Source: JBLHZY01 sp050633265 (GTDB taxonomy: Bacteria > Pseudomonadota > Alphaproteobacteria > Rhodobacterales > Rhodobacteraceae). From it: 64,000 nucleotides of DNA. The DNA lies in assembly GCA_050633265.1 (NCBI GenBank), contig JBOEGE010000004.1, forward strand, positions 372,001-436,000, written 5' to 3'. The notes beneath the pieces are model-generated. The model saw only the letters and a program-made list of their open reading frames with translations, was not told where the DNA came from and made no database searches. This document shows, one piece after another, positions 1 to 8,370 of the stretch. A program made the position numbers and the translations under genes. The stretch's first letter is position 1; the number at the start of each line of letters is the position of its first letter.

Positions 1-1010
1 ACACAGCAACGCATGGCGCCTTCGGGGCGCTTGCGCATGGTATCGGAACTTCTGAGGTTGAGCATGTTCTGGCCACGCAAACGTTGATCCAGAAAAAATC
101 CAAGAACATGAAGGTTGAGATCACCGGCAAACTGATGCCCGGTGTAACGGCCAAGGATATCACTCTTGCGGTGATTGGCGAAACCGGGACCGCTGGCGGC
201 ACCGGCTATGTGATCGAATATACTGGTGAGGCGATCCGTTCGCTTTCCATGGAAGGCCGCATGACCGTTTGTAACATGGCAATTGAGGGCGGCGCGCGCG
301 CTGGTCTGATCGCGCCGGATGAGACCACATATGAATATGTCAAAGGCCGCCCGCATGCCCCCAAAGGCGCGCAATGGGAAGCCGCCCTGACATGGTGGAA
401 AACGCTCTTTAGCGATGAAGATGCGGTTTTTGATAAGGTCGTCACGCTCAAAGGCGAAGACATTGCGCCTGTGGTCACTTGGGGCACATCGCCCGAGGAT
501 GTTTTGCCGATCTCGGCGAATATCCCTGCGGCGTCTGATTTCAAGGGCGGCAAGGTTGATGCTGCGCAGCGCTCGCTTGATTACATGGGTCTTGAGCCCG
601 GCAAGCCGCTGACCTCGATTAAGATTGATACGGTCTTTATTGGCTCTTGCACCAACGGGCGGATCGAGGATCTGCGCGCTGCGGCGGCGATCCTGAAGGG
701 CAAGAAGATCAAAGAGGGCATGCGCGCGATGATCGTGCCCGGCTCGGGCCTTGTGCGTGCACAGGCCGAAGAAGAGGGCTTGGCGGACATCTTTAAAGAG
801 GCTGGTTTTGAGTGGCGCCTTGCGGGCTGTTCGATGTGCCTTGCGATGAACCCGGATCAGCTTGCGCCCGGCGAGCGCTGCGCTGCGACCTCCAACCGCA
901 ACTTTGAAGGCCGTCAGGGCCGCGGTGGACGCACCCATTTGATGAGCCCCGCCATGGCAGCCGCCGCCGCGATCACCGGTCATCTGACCGATGTTCGCGA
1001 GATGATGTAA
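1..1010 (+). CDS. leuC: 3-isopropylmalate dehydratase large subunit (3' part, cut by window start)
   Basis: This is the C-terminal part of LeuC, which with LeuD isomerises 2-isopropylmalate to 3-isopropylmalate in leucine biosynthesis in the cytosol. The reading frame is open from base 3, and the first residues (THGAFGALAHGIGTSEVEHV) match the aconitase-fold core, so the true start lies outside the window. The [4Fe-4S] ligands typical of the family are visible: one Cys in GSCTNGR and a pair in CSMC. The C-terminus (NRNFEGRQG...RTHLMSP) is complete and typical. leuD follows 12 bases later, so the two subunits are almost certainly co-transcribed. No internal ATG near base 84 should be taken as the start, because homologous sequence continues upstream of it. 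Confidence 0.97.
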   Translation, partial: TATHGAFGALAHGIGTSEVEHVLATQTLIQKKSKNMKVEITGKLMPGVTAKDITLAVIGETGTAGGTGYVIEYTGEAIRSLSMEGRMTVCNMAIEGGARAGLIAPDETTYEYVKGRPHAPKGAQWEAALTWWKTLFSDEDAVFDKVVTLKGEDIAPVVTWGTSPEDVLPISANIPAASDFKGGKVDAAQRSLDYMGLEPGKPLTSIKIDTVFIGSCTNGRIEDLRAAAAILKGKKIKEGMRAMIVPGSGLVRAQAEEEGLADIFKEAGFEWRLAGCSMCLAMNPDQLAPGERCAATSNRNFEGRQGRGGRTHLMSPAMAAAAAITGHLTDVREMM

Positions 1011-1022
1011 GGAGAGCGGATT

Positions 1023-1628
1023 ATGGATAAGTTTGAAAAAATCACAGGCGTTGCCGCGCCAATGCCGCTGATCAACATCGATACCGATATGATCATCCCC
1101 AAGGTTTTTCTCAAAACCATTAAGCGTTCTGGGCTTGGCGTGAGCCTGTTTGCCGAGATGCGTTATAATGATGATGGCAGCGAGATCGCCGATTTTGTGC
1201 TTAACAAGCCAGCGTATCGCGATGCGGAAATCATCGTTGCGGGTGATAACTTTGGCTGTGGCTCTTCGCGCGAACATGCGCCTTGGGCGATTAAGGATTT
1301 TGGCGTTCGCTGTGTGATCTCTACCAGCTTTGCGGATATCTTTTTCAACAACTGTTTCAAGAATGGCATCCTGCCGATCATTCTGCCCCAAGAGCAGGTT
1401 GATGCCTTGATGGCGGATGCGGAAAAAGGCGCCAACGCGCGCATGACCGTTGATCTCGAAGCACAGGAAATCACTTCGTCCGATGGGCAGGTCTTCCCGT
1501 TCGAGGTTGATGCGTTCAAGAAGCATTGCTTGCTTGAGGGCTTGGATGACATCGGCCTGACCATGGCCAAAGTTGCCTCAATCGATGCTTATGAGGCGCA
1601 GGCCTCGCAATCGCGCCCTTGGGTTTGA
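1023..1628 (+). CDS. leuD: 3-isopropylmalate dehydratase small subunit
   Basis: LeuD is the swivel-domain partner of LeuC in the second step of leucine biosynthesis. The 201-residue product has the normal length of the family. It carries PLINIDTDMIIPKVFL near the N-terminus and the substrate-contacting DNFGCGSSREHAPWA segment. The ATG follows an AAGGAGAG ribosome binding site placed 12 bases after the leuC stop. A likely intrinsic terminator lies about 85 bases downstream, so leuCD probably forms the end of one transcript. leuB, the next enzyme, is not adjacent but about 4.2 kb downstream on the same strand. Confidence 0.97.
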   Translation: MDKFEKITGVAAPMPLINIDTDMIIPKVFLKTIKRSGLGVSLFAEMRYNDDGSEIADFVLNKPAYRDAEIIVAGDNFGCGSSREHAPWAIKDFGVRCVISTSFADIFFNNCFKNGILPIILPQEQVDALMADAEKGANARMTVDLEAQEITSSDGQVFPFEVDAFKKHCLLEGLDDIGLTMAKVASIDAYEAQASQSRPWV

Positions 1629-1712
1629 TCCCTGCTCAATCGCGATCGTTTCGCGGCTGAAAGAGTTGAAATCAAGCCACTAGCGGTAGGTTCGCTCTGA
1701 AACACAAGATAT

Positions 1713-1741
1713 AGGGTCGCTCCTCACGGGCGGCCCTTTTT
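1713..1741 (+). terminator. Probable intrinsic terminator of leuCD
   Basis: GGGTCGCTC pairs with GGGCGGCCC across a short CTCAC-type loop, with G-T wobbles, and is followed by a run of five T. It lies about 85 bases after the leuD stop on the same strand, which fits transcript termination. Confidence 0.65.
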
Positions 1742-1797
1742 CGTTTCCAAATTGATGCAAAGTCGCACCAGTTTGTTCACAAACTCGCCCCAATGAT

Positions 1798-1815
1798 TTC
1801 GTTAACCTTAACGAA
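1798..1815. repeat. 18-bp inverted repeat upstream of the membrane protein gene
   Basis: TTCGTTAA and TTAACGAA are perfect 8-base arms separated by CC. The element lies about 130 bases before the start at 1946 and could be an operator or promoter element. It includes the half-site-like word TTAACC seen in alphaproteobacterial CtrA sites, but the spacing of the canonical CtrA site is not present. Confidence 0.4.
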
Positions 1816-1945
1816 CACTTGCTGACAAACCGGAAAGAAGGCAAAAATTGGGCAACAATGAGGCAGACCGCCACAAACGGCGGATTCAAAATGGGACAAG
1901 GGCGCGGCATCGTATCGCATCCGTCCAATTTGAGGGTAGAAAACG

Positions 1946-2785
1946 GTGATTTCTCGGCTAGCAGGCGCTATTTTGCGCGCGATTTTTGTGGTGTTGCTGA
2001 TTGCAACGCCCTCGCTGCTGTTGCCCGGTGTAACATCGGACACAACCCAGATCGTGGCGCTTGTTGCGATCTTTGCCGCCGCGCTTACCCTGTTTGAATA
2101 TGCTTCCGTTTATCCCGGCCTTGTCGAATTTCGCGATGCGCCCCCGTTTAACCGCATCCGCTTTGTCTCGCTTTTCCTGACGGTCTTTTTGCTGACCCTG
2201 ATCGCGCGCGGCATCTCAACGCCAACAACCGCAACCCAATTTGTAACCGCGATTGGCGCGCTGATTGGCCATGTCCTCGATTTTCCTTATTCGCCTGTGC
2301 GTTTGATGGTTCTGATGCTTCCCGAGGGCACGCCAGAAAGCCAAGTTCTGATGGTGCGTACGGCGGCTGGGATGAGCTATCTGATCTCGCTTTTGTCGCT
2401 GGTGGCCTTCCTTATGGCGCTTCGTATGCAGAAATGGCCAACCCGCTCTGGCTCGTTCAACGTCTGGATTAACCTGCCGACCTTTGATCCCACGGCGGGT
2501 GGTGATGTTGTTGCCCGGCTTGAGCGGGATGCGCGGTTTAACATCGCGCTTGGATTTCTTCTGCCGTTCCTGATCCCGGCTGTGCTAAAGTCGGCCTCTG
2601 ATCTGTTTGGATCGGTCACGATGGATAATTCGCAAACCCTGATTTGGACAATTGCTGCATGGGCCTTTCTTCCTGCTTCTCTGTTTATGCGCGGCATCGC
2701 GATGGGCAAGATCGCCGAGATGATCGCCTCAAAGCGCCGTCTTTCCTACGCGGCCTCGCAAGAGCATCCCTATCAGCCTGCCTGA
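1946..2785 (+). CDS. Multi-pass membrane protein of unknown function
   Basis: A 279-residue hydrophobic protein with about six predicted membrane segments. Examples are a segment at residues 8-26 (AIFVVLLIATPSLLLPG), one near 35-52, one near 72-90 and two in the C-terminal third. I do not recognise a functional family. The start is GTG at 1946, chosen because a GAGGG ribosome binding site lies about nine bases upstream and the protein then begins directly with a positively charged, hydrophobic N-terminus. The next gene on the same strand overlaps its 3' end in another frame, so the two are probably expressed together. Similar proteins beside leuCD and an endonuclease/phosphatase-fold gene are familiar from roseobacter genomes, but this gives no function. 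Confidence 0.8.
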   Translation: MISRLAGAILRAIFVVLLIATPSLLLPGVTSDTTQIVALVAIFAAALTLFEYASVYPGLVEFRDAPPFNRIRFVSLFLTVFLLTLIARGISTPTTATQFVTAIGALIGHVLDFPYSPVRLMVLMLPEGTPESQVLMVRTAAGMSYLISLLSLVAFLMALRMQKWPTRSGSFNVWINLPTFDPTAGGDVVARLERDARFNIALGFLLPFLIPAVLKSASDLFGSVTMDNSQTLIWTIAAWAFLPASLFMRGIAMGKIAEMIASKRRLSYAASQEHPYQPA

Positions 2786-3864
2786 TCGCTTTGCTGCCCT
2801 TCGGGGCGGCGGCTGATACGATCCGCATTGCCACCTATCACACAGAGCTTTCGCGCAAAGGGCCGGGCCTTTTGCTGCGCGATATTCTGGGGCTGAAAGA
2901 TCCGCAGGTGAATGCGGTTGTGGGTGTGATTTCGCATATCTCGCCCGATGTGATCCTGCTTCTCGATTTTGATTATGATTATGATCTGGTTGCGCTCAAA
3001 GCCTTTGGCGCGCGGCTTGGCTATCCTCATGTCTTTGCGCGGCGGCCCAATTCGGGGCTTGAAACCGGCCTTGATCTGGATGGCGACGGGCGGCTTGGCG
3101 GGCCGCGGGATGCGCAGAGCTTTGGTTATTTCACCGGGCAGGGCGGGATGGCGGTTCTGTCTAGGTTGCCCATTTTGGAAGACGAAGCACGGGACTTTTC
3201 AGAAATGCTTTGGCGAGACATCCCGCAAGCGCAGCTGCCAGTGAAAGCAGACGGCGCGCCGTTTTATTCGGAAGAGGCTTTGGCGCTTTTGCGGCTTTCC
3301 TCAGTCGGGCATTGGGATGTTCCTTTCGCGCTTCCCGATGGGAGAATCGCGCATCTTTTGGCCTATCACGCAGGCACCCCGGTTTTTGATGGCCCTGAGG
3401 ATCGCAACGGCCTGCGCAACGCCGATGAGCAGCGCTTTTGGCGGCTTTATCTGGATGGTGATCTGCCGGGAGTTGAGGCGCCAAGCGGGCCGTTGATTTT
3501 GGCCGGAAGCGCCAATCTTGATCCCGAAGATGGGGCTGGAAAGCGCGAGGCGATCAAAGCGCTTTTGGCCCATCCCCGCCTTGTTGATCCTATGCCCAAA
3601 TCTGAGGGCGCGCGGCTTGCCGGGGATAGCGGCGTGAACGCGGATCATCGCGGCGACCCGGCGCTTGATACAGCCGATTGGAAGGACGAGGGCAACAGCC
3701 CCGGCAATCTGCGGGTCGATTATTTGCTGCCCTCTACTGAATGGGAAGTGATCGACGCGGGCGTATTCTGGCCCGCGCCTGATGATCCTGAGGCTGAGAT
3801 ATTAGGCAGCGGGAAGGGCCGTGCCAGCCGCCATGCGCTTACTTGGGTGGATTTGCGGCGGTAG
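2659..3864 (+). CDS. Secreted endonuclease/exonuclease/phosphatase-family protein
   Basis: The mature part starts near ADTIRIATYHTELSRKGPG, the usual opening strand of the endonuclease/exonuclease/phosphatase fold. It ends with the family motif region NLRVDYLLPS and a late His (SRHALTW). A hydrophobic stretch (SLSACLIALLPFGAAA) just before it looks like a signal peptide, so export to the periplasm is likely; the substrate is unknown. The start is uncertain. The only in-frame ATG upstream is at 2659 (TTG at 2644), which overlaps the preceding gene by about 126 bases and gives an unusually long signal peptide n-region. The signal peptide itself is encoded across the stop of the upstream gene. 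The 3' end overlaps the convergent gene on the other strand by 63 bases. Confidence 0.8.
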   Translation: MGLSSCFSVYARHRDGQDRRDDRLKAPSFLRGLARASLSACLIALLPFGAAADTIRIATYHTELSRKGPGLLLRDILGLKDPQVNAVVGVISHISPDVILLLDFDYDYDLVALKAFGARLGYPHVFARRPNSGLETGLDLDGDGRLGGPRDAQSFGYFTGQGGMAVLSRLPILEDEARDFSEMLWRDIPQAQLPVKADGAPFYSEEALALLRLSSVGHWDVPFALPDGRIAHLLAYHAGTPVFDGPEDRNGLRNADEQRFWRLYLDGDLPGVEAPSGPLILAGSANLDPEDGAGKREAIKALLAHPRLVDPMPKSEGARLAGDSGVNADHRGDPALDTADWKDEGNSPGNLRVDYLLPSTEWEVIDAGVFWPAPDDPEAEILGSGKGRASRHALTWVDLRR

Positions 3865-4710
3865 GGCGGCAATCATCACCTCATGCAGAGGCGTTGGCTT
3901 GAAATCCGGCAGCAATCGCGCCAGCTTTTCGCCGCTCATTGAGTGAGGATGGTTCCAAAGATAGCGCATCTCGCGCAGCTCGCGCGCCAGTTCCCAAAAG
4001 GGCGAAGCCAGGCCCATCACCCACCAAGGAAAGCCCGCAATTTTAATCTCGCGGTCAAGGGCGGCGCTTAGGCCTGTGGCCAGTTCGCGCGGGGTGAAGC
4101 TGTGGCCTGCAAAGGGCACGTCTTCGAAGCGCTCTAAGCGATCTTCGGCATCGCAAAGCGCCACCATCGCGCGCGCCCAATCGGGCACATAGGCAAAGGC
4201 TTGCAGCGTATCAAATCCACCCGGTGAGGTGATTTTGCCCTTTTTGATCGAGGTAAGATAGACCAAGCTCATCACGCAGCCGTTGCGATCTGGGTCGATT
4301 AAATTGCCCGCGCGCAGGATCAGGGTTTTGACGCCAGCGTTGCGATAGGCGGCTTCCATATCAACCCGGATTTGCCCTTTGCGGCTGCTCGGGGTTTGCG
4401 GGGTTTCTTCGCTCCAAGGAGCGGTGGCTTTGCCGAAATTATAGACGTTGCCGGGGATCACAACGCGCGCGCCGCTGGATTTGGCGGCGGCGATCACTTG
4501 GGCGGTGATTTGGGGAATGATCTGCGCCCAGTTGTGATAGTTGGGCGGGTTCAGCCCGTTCATGATCACATCAACGCCTTGCGCTTGGCGGGTCATATCG
4601 CCTGTTTTGCGATCATAAAGGCGGATATTCCAGCCCGCCGCTTCAAAGGCTTTGGCGCTATGAATGCCGAGCTTGCCGGATGCGCCGAGGATGAGTGCTG
4701 TTTTGGCCAT
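3802..4710 (-). CDS. NAD(P)-binding epimerase/dehydratase-like protein
   Basis: The 302-residue protein opens with a Rossmann-fold nucleotide-binding motif, ALILGASGKLG, and continues like the atypical (NmrA-like or extended) short-chain dehydrogenase families. A conventional catalytic YxxxK pair is not obvious, so the reaction cannot be named. The start ATG follows a strong AGGAGG ribosome binding site. It is transcribed divergently from the LysR regulator at 4803 across a 92-base gap, the usual arrangement for a LysR protein and its target. Its 3' end overlaps the end of the phosphatase-fold gene on the opposite strand. Confidence 0.85.
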   Translation of the reverse strand: MAKTALILGASGKLGIHSAKAFEAAGWNIRLYDRKTGDMTRQAQGVDVIMNGLNPPNYHNWAQIIPQITAQVIAAAKSSGARVVIPGNVYNFGKATAPWSEETPQTPSSRKGQIRVDMEAAYRNAGVKTLILRAGNLIDPDRNGCVMSLVYLTSIKKGKITSPGGFDTLQAFAYVPDWARAMVALCDAEDRLERFEDVPFAGHSFTPRELATGLSAALDREIKIAGFPWWVMGLASPFWELARELREMRYLWNHPHSMSGEKLARLLPDFKPTPLHEVMIAALPPQIHPSKRMAAGTALPAA

Positions 4711-4802
4711 TTGGGCCTCCTTTCGTTTTGCTGAGAGGAGATTGCGCCATTCACATGCATTTAGAAATTGCCTGAAACTGCAGATATGATATTCAAAAAT
4801 GA

Positions 4803-5732
4803 ATGGCTATTGGCTCATCTCTTGATTGGACCTTGCTTCAATCCTTTGCTGCTGTGGCAAAGCATGGCTCGCTTTCGGCGGCCGCCCGAAACCTTGGGGC
4901 GAGCCAGCCGACCTTGGGGCGCCATATCAAAACGCTTGAGGAAAGCCTTGGCGCGCCGCTGTTTACCCGGATCGCCCGCGGGCTTGAGCCAACGGAGCTT
5001 GGGCTTGAACTGCTTGAAGAGGCCGGGCGGATGGAGGCGGCGGCGGCGCGGATGAGCCTTATTGCCGAAGGGCGCAGCACTGCGTTGCGCGGCACAGTGC
5101 GGATCACTGCGAGCGTTTTTGTTTCGCATTTCATACTGCCGCAGATCATCGCGGATATTCGCCGCCAAGAACCGCAGATCGAGATCGAGCTGGCCCCCTC
5201 GGATGCAACCGAAAACCTGATGTTTCGCGAGGCGGATATTGCGCTGCGGATGTATCGCCCCGAGCAGCTTGATGTGATCACCCGCTATGTTGGGGATACG
5301 CAGATTGGGCTTTATGGGGCGCGTGGTTTTTTGGATCGGGTTGGGCGGCCCGAGACATTCGAGGCGGCGTTCGCGCTTGATTTTGTTGGCTATGATCGCA
5401 ACGATTTGATGCTGCGCGGGATGCGCCAAATGGGGCTTGAAATTGATCGCGATTTCTTTGCGGTGCGTTGCGATGATCAGGCCGCGTATTGGCATCTTGT
5501 GCGCGCGGGCTGTGGGATCGGGGCGGCGCAGAGGATCGTTGGGGATCGCGATGCTTTGGTTGAGCGGATATTGCCCGATCTGCCTTTGCCGCCTTTGCCG
5601 ATATGGCTTGCCGCGCCCGAGGCTTTGCGGCGCAATCCGCGCATCCGCCGGGTTTGGGATTTGCTTGGTGAAGGGCTTACCAACGCCGGGATTGGGCGCC
5701 CTGTGCGCCAAGAAAACCCCAGCACAGCTTGA
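4803..5732 (+). CDS. LysR-family transcriptional regulator
   Basis: A 309-residue LysR-type regulator. The N-terminal winged helix-turn-helix is clear (LQSFAAVAKHGSLSAAARNL, then QPTLGRHIKTLEESLG), followed by a substrate-binding domain from about residue 95 (GTVRITASVFVSHFILP). The co-inducer is unknown. It is divergent from the NAD(P)-binding protein gene, which is the most likely target. The ATG at 4803 gives the normal LysR N-terminal length. leuB lies 60 bases downstream on the same strand. Since LysR regulators usually act on the divergent gene, a role in leucine synthesis should not be assumed. Confidence 0.92.
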   Translation: MAIGSSLDWTLLQSFAAVAKHGSLSAAARNLGASQPTLGRHIKTLEESLGAPLFTRIARGLEPTELGLELLEEAGRMEAAAARMSLIAEGRSTALRGTVRITASVFVSHFILPQIIADIRRQEPQIEIELAPSDATENLMFREADIALRMYRPEQLDVITRYVGDTQIGLYGARGFLDRVGRPETFEAAFALDFVGYDRNDLMLRGMRQMGLEIDRDFFAVRCDDQAAYWHLVRAGCGIGAAQRIVGDRDALVERILPDLPLPPLPIWLAAPEALRRNPRIRRVWDLLGEGLTNAGIGRPVRQENPSTA

Positions 5733-5792
5733 CCCTTTGTGCGCAAGGGGCTACCCCGCTTGGCGAATGTTACAGATCGCAGGAATCCCGCT

Positions 5793-6899
5793 ATGAGCAA
5801 CCCGTCCCTCCTTATCCTTGCCGGTGATGGCATTGGCCCCGAAGTTATGGCGCAAGTCACGCGGATCATTGATTGGTACGGTGAAAAGCGCGACCTGAAA
5901 TTCGATGTTTCCGAGGATCTTGTTGGCGGTGCGGCTTATGATGCGCATGGCACGCCGCTCACGGATGAAACGATGGAGCGTGCGCAGGCGGTGGATGCTG
6001 TTTTGCTTGGCGCTGTTGGCGGGCCGAAATACGATGCGCTCGATTTCTCAGTGAAGCCAGAGCGCGGGCTTTTGCGCCTTCGCAAAGAGATGGACTTGTT
6101 CTCGAACCTGCGCCCTGCGCAGTGCTTTGATGCTTTGGCTGATTTCTCTTCGCTTAAGCGGGATGTTGTTGCTGGCCTCGATATCATGATCGTGCGCGAG
6201 CTGACCTCGGGCATCTATTTCGGCGAGCCGCGCGGCATCTTCAAAGAGGGCAATGAGCGCGTTGGCATCAACACGCAGCGCTACACCGAGAGCGAGATTG
6301 CCCGCGTTGCGCGTTCTGCTTTTGAGCTGGCGCGCCGCCGTGGCAATAAGGTTTGCTCGATGGAGAAAGCCAATGTGATGGAGAGCGGCATTTTGTGGCG
6401 CGAAGTTGTTACGGAAATCCATGCGGCTGAATACCCTGATGTTGAGCTGAGCCATATGTATGCGGATGCAGGCGCGATGCAGCTTTGCCGCTGGCCCAAG
6501 CAATTTGACGTGATCGTAACCGACAATCTCTTTGGCGATCTGCTGTCGGATGCGGCCGCGATGCTCACCGGTTCGCTTGGCATGTTGCCCTCGGCCTCGC
6601 TTGGCGCGCCAATGGAAAATGGCCGCCCCAAGGCGCTATATGAGCCAGTTCACGGCTCTGCTCCAGATATCGCCGGCCAAGGTAAGGCAAACCCGATCGC
6701 GTGTATTCTCAGCTTTGCCATGGCGCTTCGCTATAGCTTTGATCAGGGCGCAGAGGCGGATCGTTTGGAAGCGGCGGTTGAAGCGGTTTTGGCCAAGGGC
6801 GTTCGTACCGCTGATTTGCTCAATGACGAGGGCATCACGCCCGCAACCACATCCGAGATGGGCGATGCTGTTTTGGAGGCGCTCAACGCGAGCCTTTAA
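5793..6899 (+). CDS. leuB: 3-isopropylmalate dehydrogenase
   Basis: LeuB oxidatively decarboxylates 3-isopropylmalate with NAD in leucine synthesis. The 368-residue product has the full family set: LILAGDGIGPEV at the N-terminus, the substrate loop LLRLRKEMDLFSNLRPA, VRELTSGIYFGEPRG, the metal-binding DNLFGDLLSDAAAM and the C-terminal EPVHGSAPDIAGQGKANP. I take the ATG at 5793, which lies after an AGGA site and gives the usual N-terminus; an in-frame upstream extension has no homology. A strong terminator follows the stop. leuB is separated from leuCD here by four unrelated genes. Confidence 0.97.
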   Translation: MSNPSLLILAGDGIGPEVMAQVTRIIDWYGEKRDLKFDVSEDLVGGAAYDAHGTPLTDETMERAQAVDAVLLGAVGGPKYDALDFSVKPERGLLRLRKEMDLFSNLRPAQCFDALADFSSLKRDVVAGLDIMIVRELTSGIYFGEPRGIFKEGNERVGINTQRYTESEIARVARSAFELARRRGNKVCSMEKANVMESGILWREVVTEIHAAEYPDVELSHMYADAGAMQLCRWPKQFDVIVTDNLFGDLLSDAAAMLTGSLGMLPSASLGAPMENGRPKALYEPVHGSAPDIAGQGKANPIACILSFAMALRYSFDQGAEADRLEAAVEAVLAKGVRTADLLNDEGITPATTSEMGDAVLEALNASL

Positions 6900-6919
6900 G
6901 AGCCTCGTGATAAGATTTG

Positions 6920-6952
6920 AAAGGGCGCTCTTTGGGGCGCTCTTTTTCTTTT
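6920..6952 (+). terminator. Intrinsic terminator of leuB
   Basis: A nine-pair stem (AAAGGGCGC with GCGCTCTTT, one G-T pair) and an eight-base loop are followed by a T-rich tract. It begins 21 bases after the leuB stop. Confidence 0.75.
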
Positions 6953-6984
6953 TGTCGTGAACTCTGATGGGCGGCGAAAAAATC

Positions 6985-7013
6985 TTGGCGCTGTCTTACT
7001 TCTGTTACATATT
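6985..7013 (+). promoter_or_regulatory. Candidate promoter of the arsR-gapdh-arsJ operon
   Basis: TTGGCG (6985-6990) and CATATT (7008-7013) are separated by 17 bases and resemble -35 and -10 boxes. The -10 box overlaps one arm of the inverted repeat described next, as expected for ArsR-type repression. Transcription would start only about 10 bases before the arsR ATG. Confidence 0.4.
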
Positions 7014-7033
7014 TCGCATATTCGTGAAATATG
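7008..7033. promoter_or_regulatory. Candidate ArsR operator
   Basis: CATATTTC and GAAATATG are perfect 8-base arms around a 10-base spacer. The right arm ends in the ATG of arsR. The position over the predicted -10 box and start codon fits autoregulation by the encoded ArsR-family protein. Confidence 0.55.
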
Positions 7034-7375
7034 GAAAAATTGATTCCCAAACAACTGACATGCCTTGGCCATCCACAGCGATTGGCCGTGTTTCGCATGT
7101 TGATGCGCTGCTATCCCGAGGCGATCCCCGCGGGCGAAATCGCGAGCGCGCTAGAGATCAAAGCTTCGACGCTCTCGGTCTATCTTTCGGCGTTGCGCAC
7201 AGCAGGGTTGATCGCCCAGACCCGCGCAGGAACATCGCTGCGCTATTCGGCGCGGCTAAAGATGGCGCAGGGGCTGGTCCAATTTCTATTTGATGAATGC
7301 TGCACAGCGGGCGGCGAGGCGAATGATAGCGCCTGTTTGCCGCCGCTTTGCTTTCCAACGGAGACAGTAAGATGA
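7031..7375 (+). CDS. arsR: ArsR-family metalloregulator
   Basis: A 114-residue winged-helix regulator of ArsR/SmtB type. LGHPQRLAVFRMLMRCYP is the usual opening, and AGEIASALEIKASTLSVYLSALRTAGLI is the DNA-binding helix-turn-helix. Cys residues sit in the C-terminal tail (DECCTAGG, SACLPPLC) and could bind arsenite. An in-frame stop directly upstream fixes the ATG at 7031, which has no visible ribosome binding site and overlaps an inverted repeat. Translation may therefore start on a very short leader. The stop overlaps the next start (ATGA), coupling it to the arsenic GAPDH gene. Confidence 0.88.
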   Translation: MEKLIPKQLTCLGHPQRLAVFRMLMRCYPEAIPAGEIASALEIKASTLSVYLSALRTAGLIAQTRAGTSLRYSARLKMAQGLVQFLFDECCTAGGEANDSACLPPLCFPTETVR

Positions 7376-8370
7376 CGACATATGCGATTAATGGCTTGGG
7401 GCGGATGGGCAAGCTTGCGCTGCGCCCATTGATAGAGAGCGGGGCTAAGATTGCCTGGCTCAATGATGCGGTTGGTGATCCTGCGATGCATGCGCATCTT
7501 CTGGAATTTGATAGTGTTCATGGGCGCTGGGCGGCGGATTTTCAGAGCGATGCGAACAGCATTTCGATTGATGGGGTGCGCTTGCCTGTGCATTGCACCC
7601 GCGCGCTGGAAGAGCTGCCGCTGGCGGGCGTTGATGTTGTGATTGATTGCACGGGCGCGTTCAAGACAGAGGCCAAGCTTGCGCTCTATTTTGCAGCCGG
7701 GGTTAAGAAGGTTGTTGTTTCTGCGCCGGTGAAAGAGGCGGGAGCGGCCAATATTGTTTTTGGGGTGAATAACGCGGATTACGATCCTGCGGTTCATCGC
7801 ATCGTTACGGCGGCAAGCTGCACAACCAATTGCCTCGCGCCAGTGGTGAAGGTGATCCATGAAGGCTTGGGCATTCGCCACGGCTCGATCACCACGATCC
7901 ATGATGTGACCAATACCCAAACCATCGTTGATCGGCCCGCCAAGGATATGCGGCGCGCGCGTTCGGCCCTTACGAACCTCATCCCAACAACGACAGGCTC
8001 GGCGACAGCGATTACGCTGATTTACCCTGAGCTCAAGGGCAAGCTAAACGGCCATGCGGTGCGGGTGCCGCTTCTGAATGCTTCGCTAACGGATTGTGTT
8101 TTTGAGGTGGAGCGGGCGACCAGCGCTGAGGAAGTGAACGCGTTGTTTGAGGCGGCTGCAAACGGGCCGCTTGCGGGCATTCTGGGCTATGAGACGCGCC
8201 CGCTTGTTTCTTCGGATTATACCAATGATCCGCGCTCAAGCATCATTGATGCGCCTTCAACCATGGTGATCAATGGCACGCAGGTGAAGATTTACGCCTG
8301 GTACGATAATGAGTGGGGCTATGCGAACCGCTTGATTGATGTGGCGCTTATGGTTGGTGGTTCATTGTGA
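7372..8370 (+). CDS. Arsenic-type glyceraldehyde-3-phosphate dehydrogenase
   Basis: A 332-residue GAPDH-family enzyme with the NAD-binding start YAINGLGRMGKLALRP, the catalytic Cys150 in ASCTTNCLAP, and the C-terminal WYDNEWGYANRLID. The setting between arsR and arsJ, with four-base overlaps on both sides, identifies it as the GAPDH of the ars cassette. In this known pathway it makes 1-arseno-3-phosphoglycerate from glyceraldehyde-3-phosphate and arsenate, and ArsJ exports the product. The enzyme acts in the cytosol. A purely glycolytic role is less likely because of the operon. Confidence 0.9.
   Translation: MTTYAINGLGRMGKLALRPLIESGAKIAWLNDAVGDPAMHAHLLEFDSVHGRWAADFQSDANSISIDGVRLPVHCTRALEELPLAGVDVVIDCTGAFKTEAKLALYFAAGVKKVVVSAPVKEAGAANIVFGVNNADYDPAVHRIVTAASCTTNCLAPVVKVIHEGLGIRHGSITTIHDVTNTQTIVDRPAKDMRRARSALTNLIPTTTGSATAITLIYPELKGKLNGHAVRVPLLNASLTDCVFEVERATSAEEVNALFEAAANGPLAGILGYETRPLVSSDYTNDPRSSIIDAPSTMVINGTQVKIYAWYDNEWGYANRLIDVALMVGGSL

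Larger units (their letters stand above)
1629..1945. other. Intergenic region after leuD
   Basis: This gap of 317 bases holds no convincing gene. It contains the probable leuD terminator (1713-1741) and an 18-base inverted repeat (1798-1815), followed by the leader of the membrane protein gene that starts at 1946. Short open frames here lack a ribosome binding site and recognisable protein character. Confidence 0.6.

Noticed and set aside
1798..1815. CtrA site in the leuD downstream palindrome
   Set aside because: The word TTAACC occurs, but the TTAA-N7-TTAA spacing of a full CtrA site is absent, so only the palindrome is reported.
4815..5711. 298-codon minus-strand frame opposite the LysR gene
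   Set aside because: The plus-strand LysR protein is clearly real. The antisense product is Arg/Pro/His-rich and lacks a plausible start.
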